Of a stretch of 64,000 nt of DNA, positions 6,856 to 14,323 are shown in pieces. How positions within the stretch are numbered: position 1 is the stretch's first letter; each line of letters begins with the position of its first letter. The notes below the pieces were generated by a model. That model saw only the letters and a list, made by a program, of their open reading frames with translations, was not told the origin of the DNA and searched no databases. The DNA comes from Cognatazoarcus halotolerans. GTDB lineage: Bacteria > Pseudomonadota > Gammaproteobacteria > Burkholderiales > Rhodocyclaceae. Made by a program: the position numbers and the translations under genes. The stretch spans positions 372,001-436,000 of the forward strand of contig NZ_WUAF01000001.1 of NCBI RefSeq assembly GCF_009800965.1, in the 5' to 3' direction.

Positions 6856-9062
6856 ACAGAATCATCTCCCTGGTGGCCTTCCTGATCGGCCTTGCGGCGG
6901 TCGGCTGGATCGGCTTTGGCTACATCGGCAGCAGCCTGCTGGCGCTCACGATGACCGCCCTGATCGGCGCGGTGTACCTCACTGGTGTGGCCGAGCTGCG
7001 CCGCTTCGACAGCGCCACAGGCGCACTTGCCGAAGCGCTCGAAAACATTCCGGAAGGTCTCGCCCACCCCGCGGACTGGCTCGCGCGCCTGCCGCCCTCG
7101 CTGCAGAACCCGGTACGCCTGCGCATCGAGGGCGAACGCGTCGGCCTGCCCGGCCCGGCGCTGACGCCCTACCTGGTGGGGCTGCTGGTGCTGCTGGGCA
7201 TGCTCGGCACCTTCCTCGGCATGGTGGTGACGCTCAATGGCGCGGTGATCGCGCTGGAAAACACGACCGACCTGCAGACCATCCGCGCCTCGCTCGCGGC
7301 TCCGGTGAAGGGCCTCGGCGTCGCCTTCGGCACCTCGGTGGCCGGCGTCGCGGCATCCGCCATGCTCGGGCTGATCTCCGCGCTGTGCCGCCGCACCCGC
7401 CTGCGCACCGCGCAGCTGCTGGACACCCGCATCGCCACCACGCTGCGCGGCTTCTCGCTGGCCCACCAGCACCAGGAAACATTCAAGGCGCTGCAGCAGC
7501 AGGCAAGCACTCTGCCGGCGGTCGCGGAAAAGCTCGACGCGATGGTCGACCGTGTCGAACGCCACAGCGTACAGATGAACGAGCGCATGCTGGCCGAGCA
7601 AGGGCGCTTCTACAGCGACGCGCGCGAGATGTACGAGGCCCTCGCCGCCTCGGTCGGTGACGCACTCAAGCACAGTCTCGGCGAAAGCGCCCGCCTCGCC
7701 GGCGAGACCATCCGGCCTGCGGTGGAAGCCACGATGAGGAGCATCGCGCACGAAACCACCGCCCTGCAGAGGCGCGTGGCCGAGCAGGTGCAGACGCAGC
7801 TCGACGGACTCGCCGGGCGCTTCGACAGTGCGGTGGGCAACGTCTCCGACACCTGGACGACTGCGCTGGCCAGCCACGAGCGCAGTAGCGAGAAGCTCGG
7901 TCGACGGCTCGAGAACACGCTGGCGAGCTACGCCGACACCTTCGAACAACGTTCGGCAACACTGCTGGCCTCGGTGGAGCAGGCGCACGGCGGCCTGCGC
8001 GCAGAGCTTGCCAGCAGCACCGCGGAAATGGCGGCACAAAGCAGCGCCCTGCATCGCGGCCTGGCCGACACCGTGGGCGCGCAGCTCGACGGCCTGTCCA
8101 GCCGCTTCGCCACCACCGTCACCGGCGTGGCGGACAGCTGGAGCACGGCGCTCTCGCAACACGAAGCCACCAGCCAACGCCTCGGCGCGCAGCTCGGCGA
8201 ATCGCTGCAGGCATTCGCCGAAACCTTCGACGCCCGCTCGGCGGCACTGCTCGCGACGCTGGCCGACACTGCTGCGAGCCTGCAGGCCGAGCTCGCCGCA
8301 CGCGACGAAGCACGGCTGGCCGCGCACGCCAGTGCGCTCGATGCCATGGCGGCCTCGCTGCAGCAGGAATGGCAGCAGGCCGGGGCGCAGACCCTCGCGC
8401 GGCAGGAACAGATCTGCGCCACCCTGGGCGACACCGCCCGCGAGATGGCCGCCACCGCCCGCGAGCAGGCGAGCACCACCATCGACGAGGTGACACGCCT
8501 CATGAACAGCGCAGCCGAGGCCCCGCGCGCTGCCGCGCAAGTCATCGGCGAGCTGCGCAACGCGCTTTCCGCGAGCATCGCCCGCGACAACGAGATGCTG
8601 ACCGAACGCAGCCGCATCATGGAAACCCTGGGCGCGCTGCTCGACGCGATCAACCACGCTTCCACCGAGCAGCGCAGCGCCATCGACGCGCTGGTGTCCT
8701 CCTCCGCCGCGCTGCTGGAACAGGCCAGCAGCCGCTTCGGCGAACGCGTCGATGCCGAATCCGCACGCATGGGCGCGCTCGCCGACCAGCTCGGCACTGG
8801 CGCGGTCGAGGTGGCGAGCCTCGGCGAGGCCTTCGGCTTCGCAGTGCAGCGCTTCAGCGAATCGAACGACAGCCTGATGGCGACCCTCGGGCGCATCGAG
8901 GGCGCGCTCGACAAATCCCTCGGCCGCAGCGACGAGCAGCTTGCCTACTACGTCGCCCAGGCGCGCGAGATCATCGACCTGTCGATCATGTCGCAGAAGC
9001 AGATCGTCGAAGACCTGCAGCAGCTCTCCGGCAAGCCGGCGGCGCTGGCCGGCGAGGTGTGA
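6852..9062 (+). CDS. DUF802 protein: MotA/TolQ/ZorA-like channel subunit with long coiled-coil tail
   Basis: The 736-aa protein has two N-terminal membrane helices (about 5-27 and 28-46) and a second pair at about 106-128 and 154-178. The second pair carries the hallmark of the MotA/TolQ/ExbB proton-channel family: GMLGTFLGM (Thr120) and GVAFGTSVAGVAASA (Thr161, Ser162). Residues 190 to the end are Ala/Glu/Gln-rich, predicted long helix or coiled coil. This arrangement (channel helices plus a long cytoplasmic tail) is that of ZorA in Zorya anti-phage systems. A 95-aa unit is repeated in tandem in the tail. The gene overlaps DUF3348 upstream and is 2 nt from a MotB-like gene downstream. Function is unproven; a proton-driven envelope machine is inferred. 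Confidence 0.82.
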   Translation: MNRIISLVAFLIGLAAVGWIGFGYIGSSLLALTMTALIGAVYLTGVAELRRFDSATGALAEALENIPEGLAHPADWLARLPPSLQNPVRLRIEGERVGLPGPALTPYLVGLLVLLGMLGTFLGMVVTLNGAVIALENTTDLQTIRASLAAPVKGLGVAFGTSVAGVAASAMLGLISALCRRTRLRTAQLLDTRIATTLRGFSLAHQHQETFKALQQQASTLPAVAEKLDAMVDRVERHSVQMNERMLAEQGRFYSDAREMYEALAASVGDALKHSLGESARLAGETIRPAVEATMRSIAHETTALQRRVAEQVQTQLDGLAGRFDSAVGNVSDTWTTALASHERSSEKLGRRLENTLASYADTFEQRSATLLASVEQAHGGLRAELASSTAEMAAQSSALHRGLADTVGAQLDGLSSRFATTVTGVADSWSTALSQHEATSQRLGAQLGESLQAFAETFDARSAALLATLADTAASLQAELAARDEARLAAHASALDAMAASLQQEWQQAGAQTLARQEQICATLGDTAREMAATAREQASTTIDEVTRLMNSAAEAPRAAAQVIGELRNALSASIARDNEMLTERSRIMETLGALLDAINHASTEQRSAIDALVSSSAALLEQASSRFGERVDAESARMGALADQLGTGAVEVASLGEAFGFAVQRFSESNDSLMATLGRIEGALDKSLGRSDEQLAYYVAQAREIIDLSIMSQKQIVEDLQQLSGKPAALAGEV
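7788..8357 (+). repeat. Two tandem 285-bp (95-aa) coding repeats in the DUF802 tail
   Basis: Copy 1 (7788-8072) starts VQTQLDGLAGRF and copy 2 (8073-8357) starts VGAQLDGLSSRF. Aligned positions include TWTTALASHE with SWSTALSQHE, and YADTFEQRSATLLASV with FAETFDARSAALLATL. The copies have diverged, so this is an old in-frame duplication that lengthened the coiled coil. Confidence 0.75.
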
Positions 9063-9064
9063 CG

Positions 9065-9709
9065 ATGGGCGAGATCGACGCCGGCATCGAACACTCCGCG
9101 CCGGTATTCGCGGTCTTCGGCGACCTCATGGCCGGCCTGCTGGGCGCCTTCGTGCTGATCCTCGTCGGCGTGGTCGGGGTGCAGATGGAGCTGGCCAGCG
9201 AGCTCAAGGCCGAGATGCACAAGCGCGAGCTGGCCGAGCAGCGCCGCGCGGCACTTGAAAAAGCCCTCGCGGTACCGCTCGCCGCCGGCCGGGTAACGCT
9301 GGACAACGGCCGCATCGGCATCAGCGGTAGCGTGCTGTTCGCGCTCAACTCCGACGAGCTGCAGCCCGAAGGCCAGCAGCTGCTCAAGAGCCTCGCCACG
9401 CCTCTGGCGGCCTTTCTCGCGGTAAATGACGAGGCCCTGATGGTCAGCGGTTTCACAGATGACCGCCCGGTGCGCGACAGCAACCGCAGGTTTGCCGACA
9501 ACTGGGAGCTCTCGGCACAGCGCGCGCTCACCGTGACGCGCGCGCTGATCGAACAGGGCGTGCCGGCCGCCTCGGTGTTCGCCGCGGCCTTCGGTGCCGA
9601 GCAGCCGGTGGCCTCCAACGCCGACGAAGACGGTCGCGCGCGCAACCGTCGGGTGGAGATGGCGCCGGTGCCGCGAAACGGCGCGCCGGGCGCAAAGCCC
9701 GATGCCTGA
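9065..9709 (+). CDS. MotB/ZorB-like OmpA-family peptidoglycan-binding protein
   Basis: The 214-aa protein has one N-terminal membrane helix (about 14-34) with FGDLMAGLLGAF. Asp20 in that motif sits where MotB and ZorB carry the proton-accepting aspartate. A short coiled coil (about 36-62) follows, then an OmpA/MotB domain at about 75-200 with GFTDDRP, NWELSAQRA and RARNRRVEM, the residues that bind peptidoglycan in this family. It starts 2 nt after the DUF802 stop and ends overlapping the DUF2894 start by 8 nt. Together with DUF802 it would form a stator-like proton channel anchored to the cell wall. It is not next to flagellar or tol/exb genes. Confidence 0.88.
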   Translation: MGEIDAGIEHSAPVFAVFGDLMAGLLGAFVLILVGVVGVQMELASELKAEMHKRELAEQRRAALEKALAVPLAAGRVTLDNGRIGISGSVLFALNSDELQPEGQQLLKSLATPLAAFLAVNDEALMVSGFTDDRPVRDSNRRFADNWELSAQRALTVTRALIEQGVPAASVFAAAFGAEQPVASNADEDGRARNRRVEMAPVPRNGAPGAKPDA

Positions 9710-10343
9710 AGCGGCATCGCACCAGGCGCAGATCGACGCCTTGCGGGCGCACGGCGCCGAAGGCTTCGACCCGGTCGGCCTGCGCTTCATCGAGGCGCTC
9801 GCGCGACGCGCGGCCGGCCGCGACGGCAGCCTGCGCCAGCGGCTCGACGAGCGCCTCGAGCGCGCGCTCGACGACTATCGCACGCGTCTCGCACACGCCA
9901 CCGGGGCGGGCCGCGACGATGCGGCCGCGCAAGCGGCGGGACCGGATCGTTGCAGCCCGCTGGCCGAACTGCTCGCCCACATCGAGGCCCACGCGATGGA
10001 CTCCGCCGAGGGCGTGGCAACGCCGCCCGGCGTGCCCGGAGAGCTCAAGTCGGTGCGCCAGTTCCGCCGCACCTGGTCGCGGCTCAACGCAGACCGGCAG
10101 TTGTCCCGCGCCCTCGACCAGGCCCCCGAAAACGCCGGCCCGCTCAATTCGCATCACCTGGTGCTGCAGACGCTCAAGCAGATGCGCGCGATCTCGCCCG
10201 AATACGTCGAGCAGTTCATCTCCTGGGTGGACGCGCTGCTGTGGCTGGAGCAGGCCGACGCCGGGCGCGGCAGCGCCACCAAAAGCGCCCCCGCGGGCGA
10301 GGCCGCGAAGAAGCGCAAGCCCACACGCCGCAAGGGCGGCTGA
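9702..10343 (+). CDS. DUF2894 family protein, last gene of the module
   Basis: The 213-aa cytoplasmic protein starts with an ATG inside the end of the OmpA-family gene (8-nt overlap). It has a helical N-terminal region (DPVGLRFIEALARRA, then RLDERLERALDDYR), a conserved core at about 112-175 (LKSVRQFRRTWSRLNADRQL, then SHHLVLQTLKQMR and EYVEQFISWVDALLWLEQA), and a highly basic tail ending KKRKPTRRKGG. No enzyme motif is visible. The basic tail could bind nucleic acid or acidic protein, but that is a guess. It is the fourth member of the DUF3348-DUF802-OmpA-DUF2894 set and is convergent with the sirtuin gene, 15 nt away. Confidence 0.8.
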   Translation: MPEAASHQAQIDALRAHGAEGFDPVGLRFIEALARRAAGRDGSLRQRLDERLERALDDYRTRLAHATGAGRDDAAAQAAGPDRCSPLAELLAHIEAHAMDSAEGVATPPGVPGELKSVRQFRRTWSRLNADRQLSRALDQAPENAGPLNSHHLVLQTLKQMRAISPEYVEQFISWVDALLWLEQADAGRGSATKSAPAGEAAKKRKPTRRKGG

Positions 10344-10358
10344 GGCTCGGCCCGGCGC

Positions 10359-11144
10359 TCAACCCAGCCGCGCAAGCAGCGCCGGCAGAAGCTCGCCGGC
10401 CTTGCCACGCAGGCTCACCCGGGCGTAGGCGTCGTGATCGGTCGGCGCGGGATTGATCTGGATGACCGGCTTGCCCCGGCCCGCGGCGAGGTCGGGCAGG
10501 CCGGCGGCCGGATAGACCAGCCCGGAGGTGCCGATGATGATCATCACGTCGCAGTTCAGGATCGCTTCGGTAGCAGCCTGCCAGGCATCCTCGGGCAGCA
10601 TCTCGCCAAACCACACCACGCCGGGCCGGATCGGCCCGCCACAGCGGGTGCAGCGCGGCGGATCGAGCCTGCGACCGCCCTCTGGCTCCGCCGGGATCTG
10701 CGGCCCGAAAGCGGCACGCGCACCGCAATCGAAACAGCGCGGCACATGGAGGCTGCCGTGCAGATGATGGACCGCACGACTGCCGGCACGCTCGTGCAGG
10801 TCGTCGACATTCTGGGTGACTACGGTCACCGCCACGCCGCGGGCGGCGAGCTGCGCAAGGGCGATGTGCCCCGGGTTGGGCTGCGACTGCAGCACCTTCA
10901 TGCGCCGCCACTCGTACCAGCCCCACACCAGCGCGGGGTCGCGCTCGAAGGCCTGTGGCGTAGCCAGCTCGGTGGCGTCGAAGCGCGCCCACAGGCCGGT
11001 GAGCGCATCGCGGAAGGTGGGAATGCCGCTCTCGGCCGACATGCCGGCGCCGCTGAGCACCGCGATGCGCCCGGCCTCGCCAAGCAAAGTAGCTGCCGCC
11101 TCAAGGCGCTCGTCCAAGGTCTGCTGTACTGGTATCCGGTTCAC
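10359..11144 (-). CDS. cobB: Class III sirtuin, NAD-dependent protein deacylase
   Basis: It removes acyl groups from lysines using NAD. The 261-aa product shows GAGMSAESGIPTFR (about 32-45), TQNVDDLHERAG (about 110-121), the catalytic His in HLHGS (about 129), two cysteine pairs of the zinc ribbon (RCFDCG and RCTRCGG), and GVVWFGEMLP. It has Tyr77-x-x-Arg80 (YEWRR). In SIRT5 and bacterial CobB this Tyr-Arg pair reads negatively charged acyl groups, so desuccinylation is possible beside deacetylation. A GTG start at 11144 is chosen because AGGAG lies 7 nt upstream; an ATG at 11210 would add 22 residues without family similarity. The gene symbol is by family. Confidence 0.88.
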   Translation of the reverse strand: MNRIPVQQTLDERLEAAATLLGEAGRIAVLSGAGMSAESGIPTFRDALTGLWARFDATELATPQAFERDPALVWGWYEWRRMKVLQSQPNPGHIALAQLAARGVAVTVVTQNVDDLHERAGSRAVHHLHGSLHVPRCFDCGARAAFGPQIPAEPEGGRRLDPPRCTRCGGPIRPGVVWFGEMLPEDAWQAATEAILNCDVMIIIGTSGLVYPAAGLPDLAAGRGKPVIQINPAPTDHDAYARVSLRGKAGELLPALLARLG

Positions 11145-11215
11145 CTGCCCGCTCCTCGCTATCGATACCGGCAGGCGCTCGCCTCGCCCACCGCAATGCA
11201 TCCGGGACATGCATG

Positions 11216-11401
11216 CTAAACCACCAGCCTCAGCACGGTAACGCGCAACTCATCGAGCACATCGACGAGCTCGTGCGCAACCGGACTGCCCGTGTCGCCC
11301 TCGGCCGGCGCTTCATCCAGAAGCACGAGAGCCAGGCCATAGGCCCGCTCGAGCAGCGCAGCGACGCTCAGGAGTTCCGGGTGGCCGTTCATTGCCGTCA
11401 T
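11216..11401 (-). CDS. 61-aa hypothetical protein coupled to the TauE/SafE gene
   Basis: The ORF starts with an ATG that overlaps the stop of the exporter gene (ATGA), which is strong evidence for translational coupling. The product begins MTAMNGHPELLSVAALLERAYG and continues as mostly hydrophobic and acidic residues that could form two amphipathic helices. There is no signal peptide, cysteine or known motif. I do not recognise it. It may be a small accessory protein of the transporter. It ends near the sirtuin start. Confidence 0.5.
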   Translation of the reverse strand: MTAMNGHPELLSVAALLERAYGLALVLLDEAPAEGDTGSPVAHELVDVLDELRVTVLRLVV

Positions 11402-12141
11402 CCGCTGCGCATCAGGTTGGCAGCCCCAAGCGCGATGAACACCAGAAACAGTGCGCGCTGAAATGCCGGGCCGGCCAGACGGGCCCGCAACCCCGCCCCA
11501 AACTTGAGTCCGCAGAAGGCGCCTGCAAGCGCCGCGCACACGGCGAGCGCGGTCGAGGCGGACCACCAATCGGGCGGAGCCGAGACGTGGACGCGCACGG
11601 CCAGGGCGAGCGTCGCGACGGTGAAGGACAGCCCCAGCGCCTGCACCATCTCGTCCTTGTCCAGCCGCAGCGATTGCAGGTAGGGGACCCAGGGCAGCAC
11701 GAAGACGGCGGTACAGGCCGTCACCACCCCGGTTGCCGCGCCGGCGACGACACCAAGCCATTTGCCGCTGACCGATAGATCCGGCAGAGCGGGTCGCCAG
11801 AGACCCCATGCGCCATATGCGACGAGCGTTCCACCCAGCAAACTCCTCACCGCTTCCATCGGCACTGCGCCCCCGAACCCCGGTGCGCAAACGGTCACGA
11901 CCGCCACTGCAGCCCAGCCTGGCCACAGACGCACGACAAGCGATCTCAGGTGCGCCCCACGGCATTGCGCGAGGTTGGTCGCCAGCGAGGGGGCAACGAT
12001 CAGCGCTGCGGCCTGCACCGGCGCCATCCACAGACCCAGCATGCTCATCGCCACGGTCGGCAGGCCCATTCCGGTGATTCCCTTCACCGTACCGGCAAGC
12101 ACGAAGACCACAACCACCGTCAGTAGATTCATTGCATCCAT
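11398..12141 (-). CDS. TauE/SafE family membrane exporter
   Basis: The 247-aa product has about eight hydrophobic segments. It starts with LLTVVVVFVLAGTVKGITGMGLPTVAMSML, a clear TauE/SafE signature (Gly-rich loop after the first helix), and has a second half with VVAGAATGVVTACTAVFVLPWVPYLQSL. Members export sulfite, sulfoacetate or other small organic anions; the substrate is not evident here. The start at 12141 begins the first helix; a frame open to 12282 adds non-hydrophobic residues and overlaps the divergent regulator. A second ATG at 12132 is possible. A LysR gene (now interrupted) lies divergently upstream, the usual arrangement for a locally regulated transporter. Confidence 0.82.
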   Translation of the reverse strand: MDAMNLLTVVVVFVLAGTVKGITGMGLPTVAMSMLGLWMAPVQAAALIVAPSLATNLAQCRGAHLRSLVVRLWPGWAAVAVVTVCAPGFGGAVPMEAVRSLLGGTLVAYGAWGLWRPALPDLSVSGKWLGVVAGAATGVVTACTAVFVLPWVPYLQSLRLDKDEMVQALGLSFTVATLALAVRVHVSAPPDWWSASTALAVCAALAGAFCGLKFGAGLRARLAGPAFQRALFLVFIALGAANLMRSG

Positions 12142-12216
12142 GGGACGATGGTGTCGGCTGTGCGGGGCCTCTGTCCATCTGATTGCGCCGCAGATATCCT
12201 TCACGAATTCCGCAGG

Positions 12217-13146
12217 ATGAAGGCCGTGACCAGAACAAGGCGTCGCACCGTCGACTACCGCATTGACCCGTTCGATCTGCACCTCTTCGCGACCGTGATC
12301 GAACAGGGCACCATCACCGCCGCCGCTTCGGCCGTGAACCTGTCACTCGCCGCAGCGAGCGCGCGGCTCAGGGCTCTGGAGGATTGCACCGGCGCGCGCC
12401 TGCTGAATCGGTCAAAGACCGGGACCTCGCCGACCGATGCCGGGCGCGCGCTGGTGCGCCACGCCAACCGCGTCCTTGCGGAACTTGAATCCCTGCACGT
12501 CGACATGGCGAGCTTCGGCTAGGGCTTGCGCGGCACCGTACGGCTGCTGTGCAACACCGCGGCAATGTCGGAAGCCCTGCCAGGCGCGATCGGGCGCTTC
12601 CTGCTCGCGAACCCCGATGTCGACGTCGACCTGCAGGAACGCTCGAGCGATGCAGTGATCGACGCGCTCCGCCGCGGGGTCGCCGACGTCGGCATCGTCG
12701 CGGACTATGTGGATACCTCCGGCCTGCACGCCCAGCCGTGGCTCGAGGACCGTCTGGTCGCGCTATTGCCCGAGACCTGGCGCAGAGGGCGCCGCCGCTC
12801 GATTGCGTTCGGCGAGTTGCTGGAGCATCCGTTCGTGGGATTGGCACGGGACAGCGGACTCAGCCGCTTCCTGGCAGCCCAGGCCAGTCGCAGCGGCCGG
12901 GTTCCGCGGCACAGGGTCTGCCTGGCCAGCTTCGATGCGATCGCTCAAGTCGTCGCCGCCGGTGTCGGCCCTGCGGTCATGCCGGCGAGCGCAGCGGCGC
13001 GTCATGGCGGCAGCGGTGCCCACATCGTTGCGCTGTCCGACGCCTGGGCCTGCCGGAAGCTGCTCATCTGCATGACGCCGCAAGGCGGCGAACTGAGCAG
13101 CGTTCGTGCGCTGGCAGATGCGCTTTCAAGCACCCCTGCAACCTGA
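12217..13146 (+). pseudogene. LysR regulator interrupted by an in-frame amber codon
   Basis: The first part (12217-12522) codes for a complete winged helix-turn-helix, DLHLFATVIEQGTITAAASA through TGTSPTDAGRALVRHANRVLAELESL. It ends SFG followed by TAG at 12520-12522. Translation continues in the same frame as GLRGTVRLLCNTAAM and a full LysR effector domain to 13146. The usual residue at that point (FGQGLRG or similar) suggests CAG to TAG. No frameshift is needed to join the halves. The expected 309-residue protein is of normal LysR length. It lies divergent from the TauE/SafE gene and probably once regulated it. A sequencing error or amber read-through is the alternative. Confidence 0.8.
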
Positions 13147-13273
13147 GAAGCCACTCCTGGCCGCCGGGAATCCCCTTGGTCCGCGACGTCGCTCCCAGCG
13201 GAGCCAGGAAGAAAGGTCGCTCGCGGGAGGGGAAAAAACAACGGCCCCGATCTGAACCAGCGTCGGCGCCGTC

Positions 13274-13300
13274 AAAAGGGCCACCGCGCTGCGGCGGCCC
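13274..13300 (-). terminator. Rho-independent terminator of the aspA-ansA operon
   Basis: On the minus strand, GGGCC-(1 mismatch)-CCGC pairs with GCGG-GGCCC around a 3-nt loop and is followed by TTTT. It lies 13 nt beyond the ansA stop. Confidence 0.7.
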
Positions 13301-13312
13301 TACGGGGGGCAA

Positions 13313-14323
13313 TCAGTCGAGCTCACCGCACAGCGATTCGGCGAAACGCTCGCGCAGCTCGGCGACCGTACCGCCGGATGCCAACAGCACGTGGAGCTTC
13401 GCGAAGGCAGCCTCGAGCGTCATGTTGCCGCCCGCCACCACGCCGATGCGATCGAGCGCCGCGCCGGTTGCGTAGGCGCCCTGTGCAACGCTGCCGTCGA
13501 GACACTGGGTGGTATTGACCACCACGATGCCGCGCGCCACCGCCCTCGCGAGCGCAGCCATGAGTTCCGCGTCGGCGTCCGGCGCGTTGCCGACACCGTA
13601 GCAGCGCAGGATGAGGCCCCGCACCGCCGGGCTGTCCAGCACCGCATCCACGATGCGCGCGGAAATACCCGGGTAGATGTGCAGCACCGCCACCGCCTGC
13701 GCGTCGAACGCGGGTGCGCAGAAAGCACGCGGCGCAGCCGGCAGCAAACGTTCCGGATGCAGCGCGACGTCGATGCCGATCTCGGCCAGCCAGGGGTAAT
13801 TGGGCGTGTCGAAGGCATCGAAACCGGTGCTGCGCAGCTTGCTGGCGCGGTTGCCGCGCAGCAGGCGCCGACCGAAACAGATGCACACCTCGCGGATCGA
13901 CGGCCGCGCCGCCAGCATCATCGCCGCCTGCAGGTTTTCGGCCGCATCGCTGCGCGGCGCCACCAGCGGAATCTGCGAGCCGGTGAGGATCACCGGCTTG
14001 TCGGTGCCGCGCAGCATGAAGGACAGCGCCGAGGCGGTATAAGCCATGGTGTCGGTGCCGTGCAGCACCACGAAGCCATCGAACGCTTCCCAGCGCATGA
14101 GCAGCGCCTCGGCGATGGTGACCCAGTTGGCCGGCTGCAGGTTGGCGCTGTCGATCAGGCTGTCGAGCTCGATCACCTCGAAGGCCGGCATGCCGGCGCC
14201 GGTGCAGCCGCGCAGGGTCTGCCGCAGCACCTCGCCGAAGCCCGCCATCGGGCGGTAGCCCTCGGGCGAGCCGGACATGCCAATGGTCCCGCCGGTGTGC
14301 AGGACCAGCACCTTCGCTGTCAT
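13313..14323 (-). CDS. ansA: Type I (cytoplasmic) L-asparaginase
   Basis: It hydrolyses asparagine to aspartate and ammonia. The 336-aa product matches E. coli AnsA in length (338) and lacks a signal peptide. Motifs: VLHTGGTIGM (catalytic Thr near 13), FVVLHGTDTMAYTASAL (second Thr-Asp pair near 92), and ILTGSQIPL (Lys is replaced in this position by the loop typical of AnsA). Its start overlaps the aspA stop by 4 nt (ATGA), so it is translated with aspartase, which takes its product further to fumarate. The frame is open upstream to 14533 but that part is inside aspA. A hairpin terminator follows. Confidence 0.9.
   Translation of the reverse strand: MTAKVLVLHTGGTIGMSGSPEGYRPMAGFGEVLRQTLRGCTGAGMPAFEVIELDSLIDSANLQPANWVTIAEALLMRWEAFDGFVVLHGTDTMAYTASALSFMLRGTDKPVILTGSQIPLVAPRSDAAENLQAAMMLAARPSIREVCICFGRRLLRGNRASKLRSTGFDAFDTPNYPWLAEIGIDVALHPERLLPAAPRAFCAPAFDAQAVAVLHIYPGISARIVDAVLDSPAVRGLILRCYGVGNAPDADAELMAALARAVARGIVVVNTTQCLDGSVAQGAYATGAALDRIGVVAGGNMTLEAAFAKLHVLLASGGTVAELRERFAESLCGELD

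Noticed and set aside
6474-8657. A 727-codon open frame on the minus strand opposite the DUF802 gene
   Set aside because: The product is Arg/Gly/His-rich without domains. It is the mirror of an Ala/Glu-rich, GC-rich coding region, where long antisense frames arise by codon bias. The plus strand has clear family motifs and gene overlaps.
6852-9709. The DUF802-OmpA pair as a flagellar stator or Tol/Exb energiser
   Set aside because: There are no flagellar, TonB or TolA-like genes nearby, the channel protein has a far longer coiled coil than MotA, TolQ or ExbB, and the partner has a full OmpA domain unlike TolR/ExbD.
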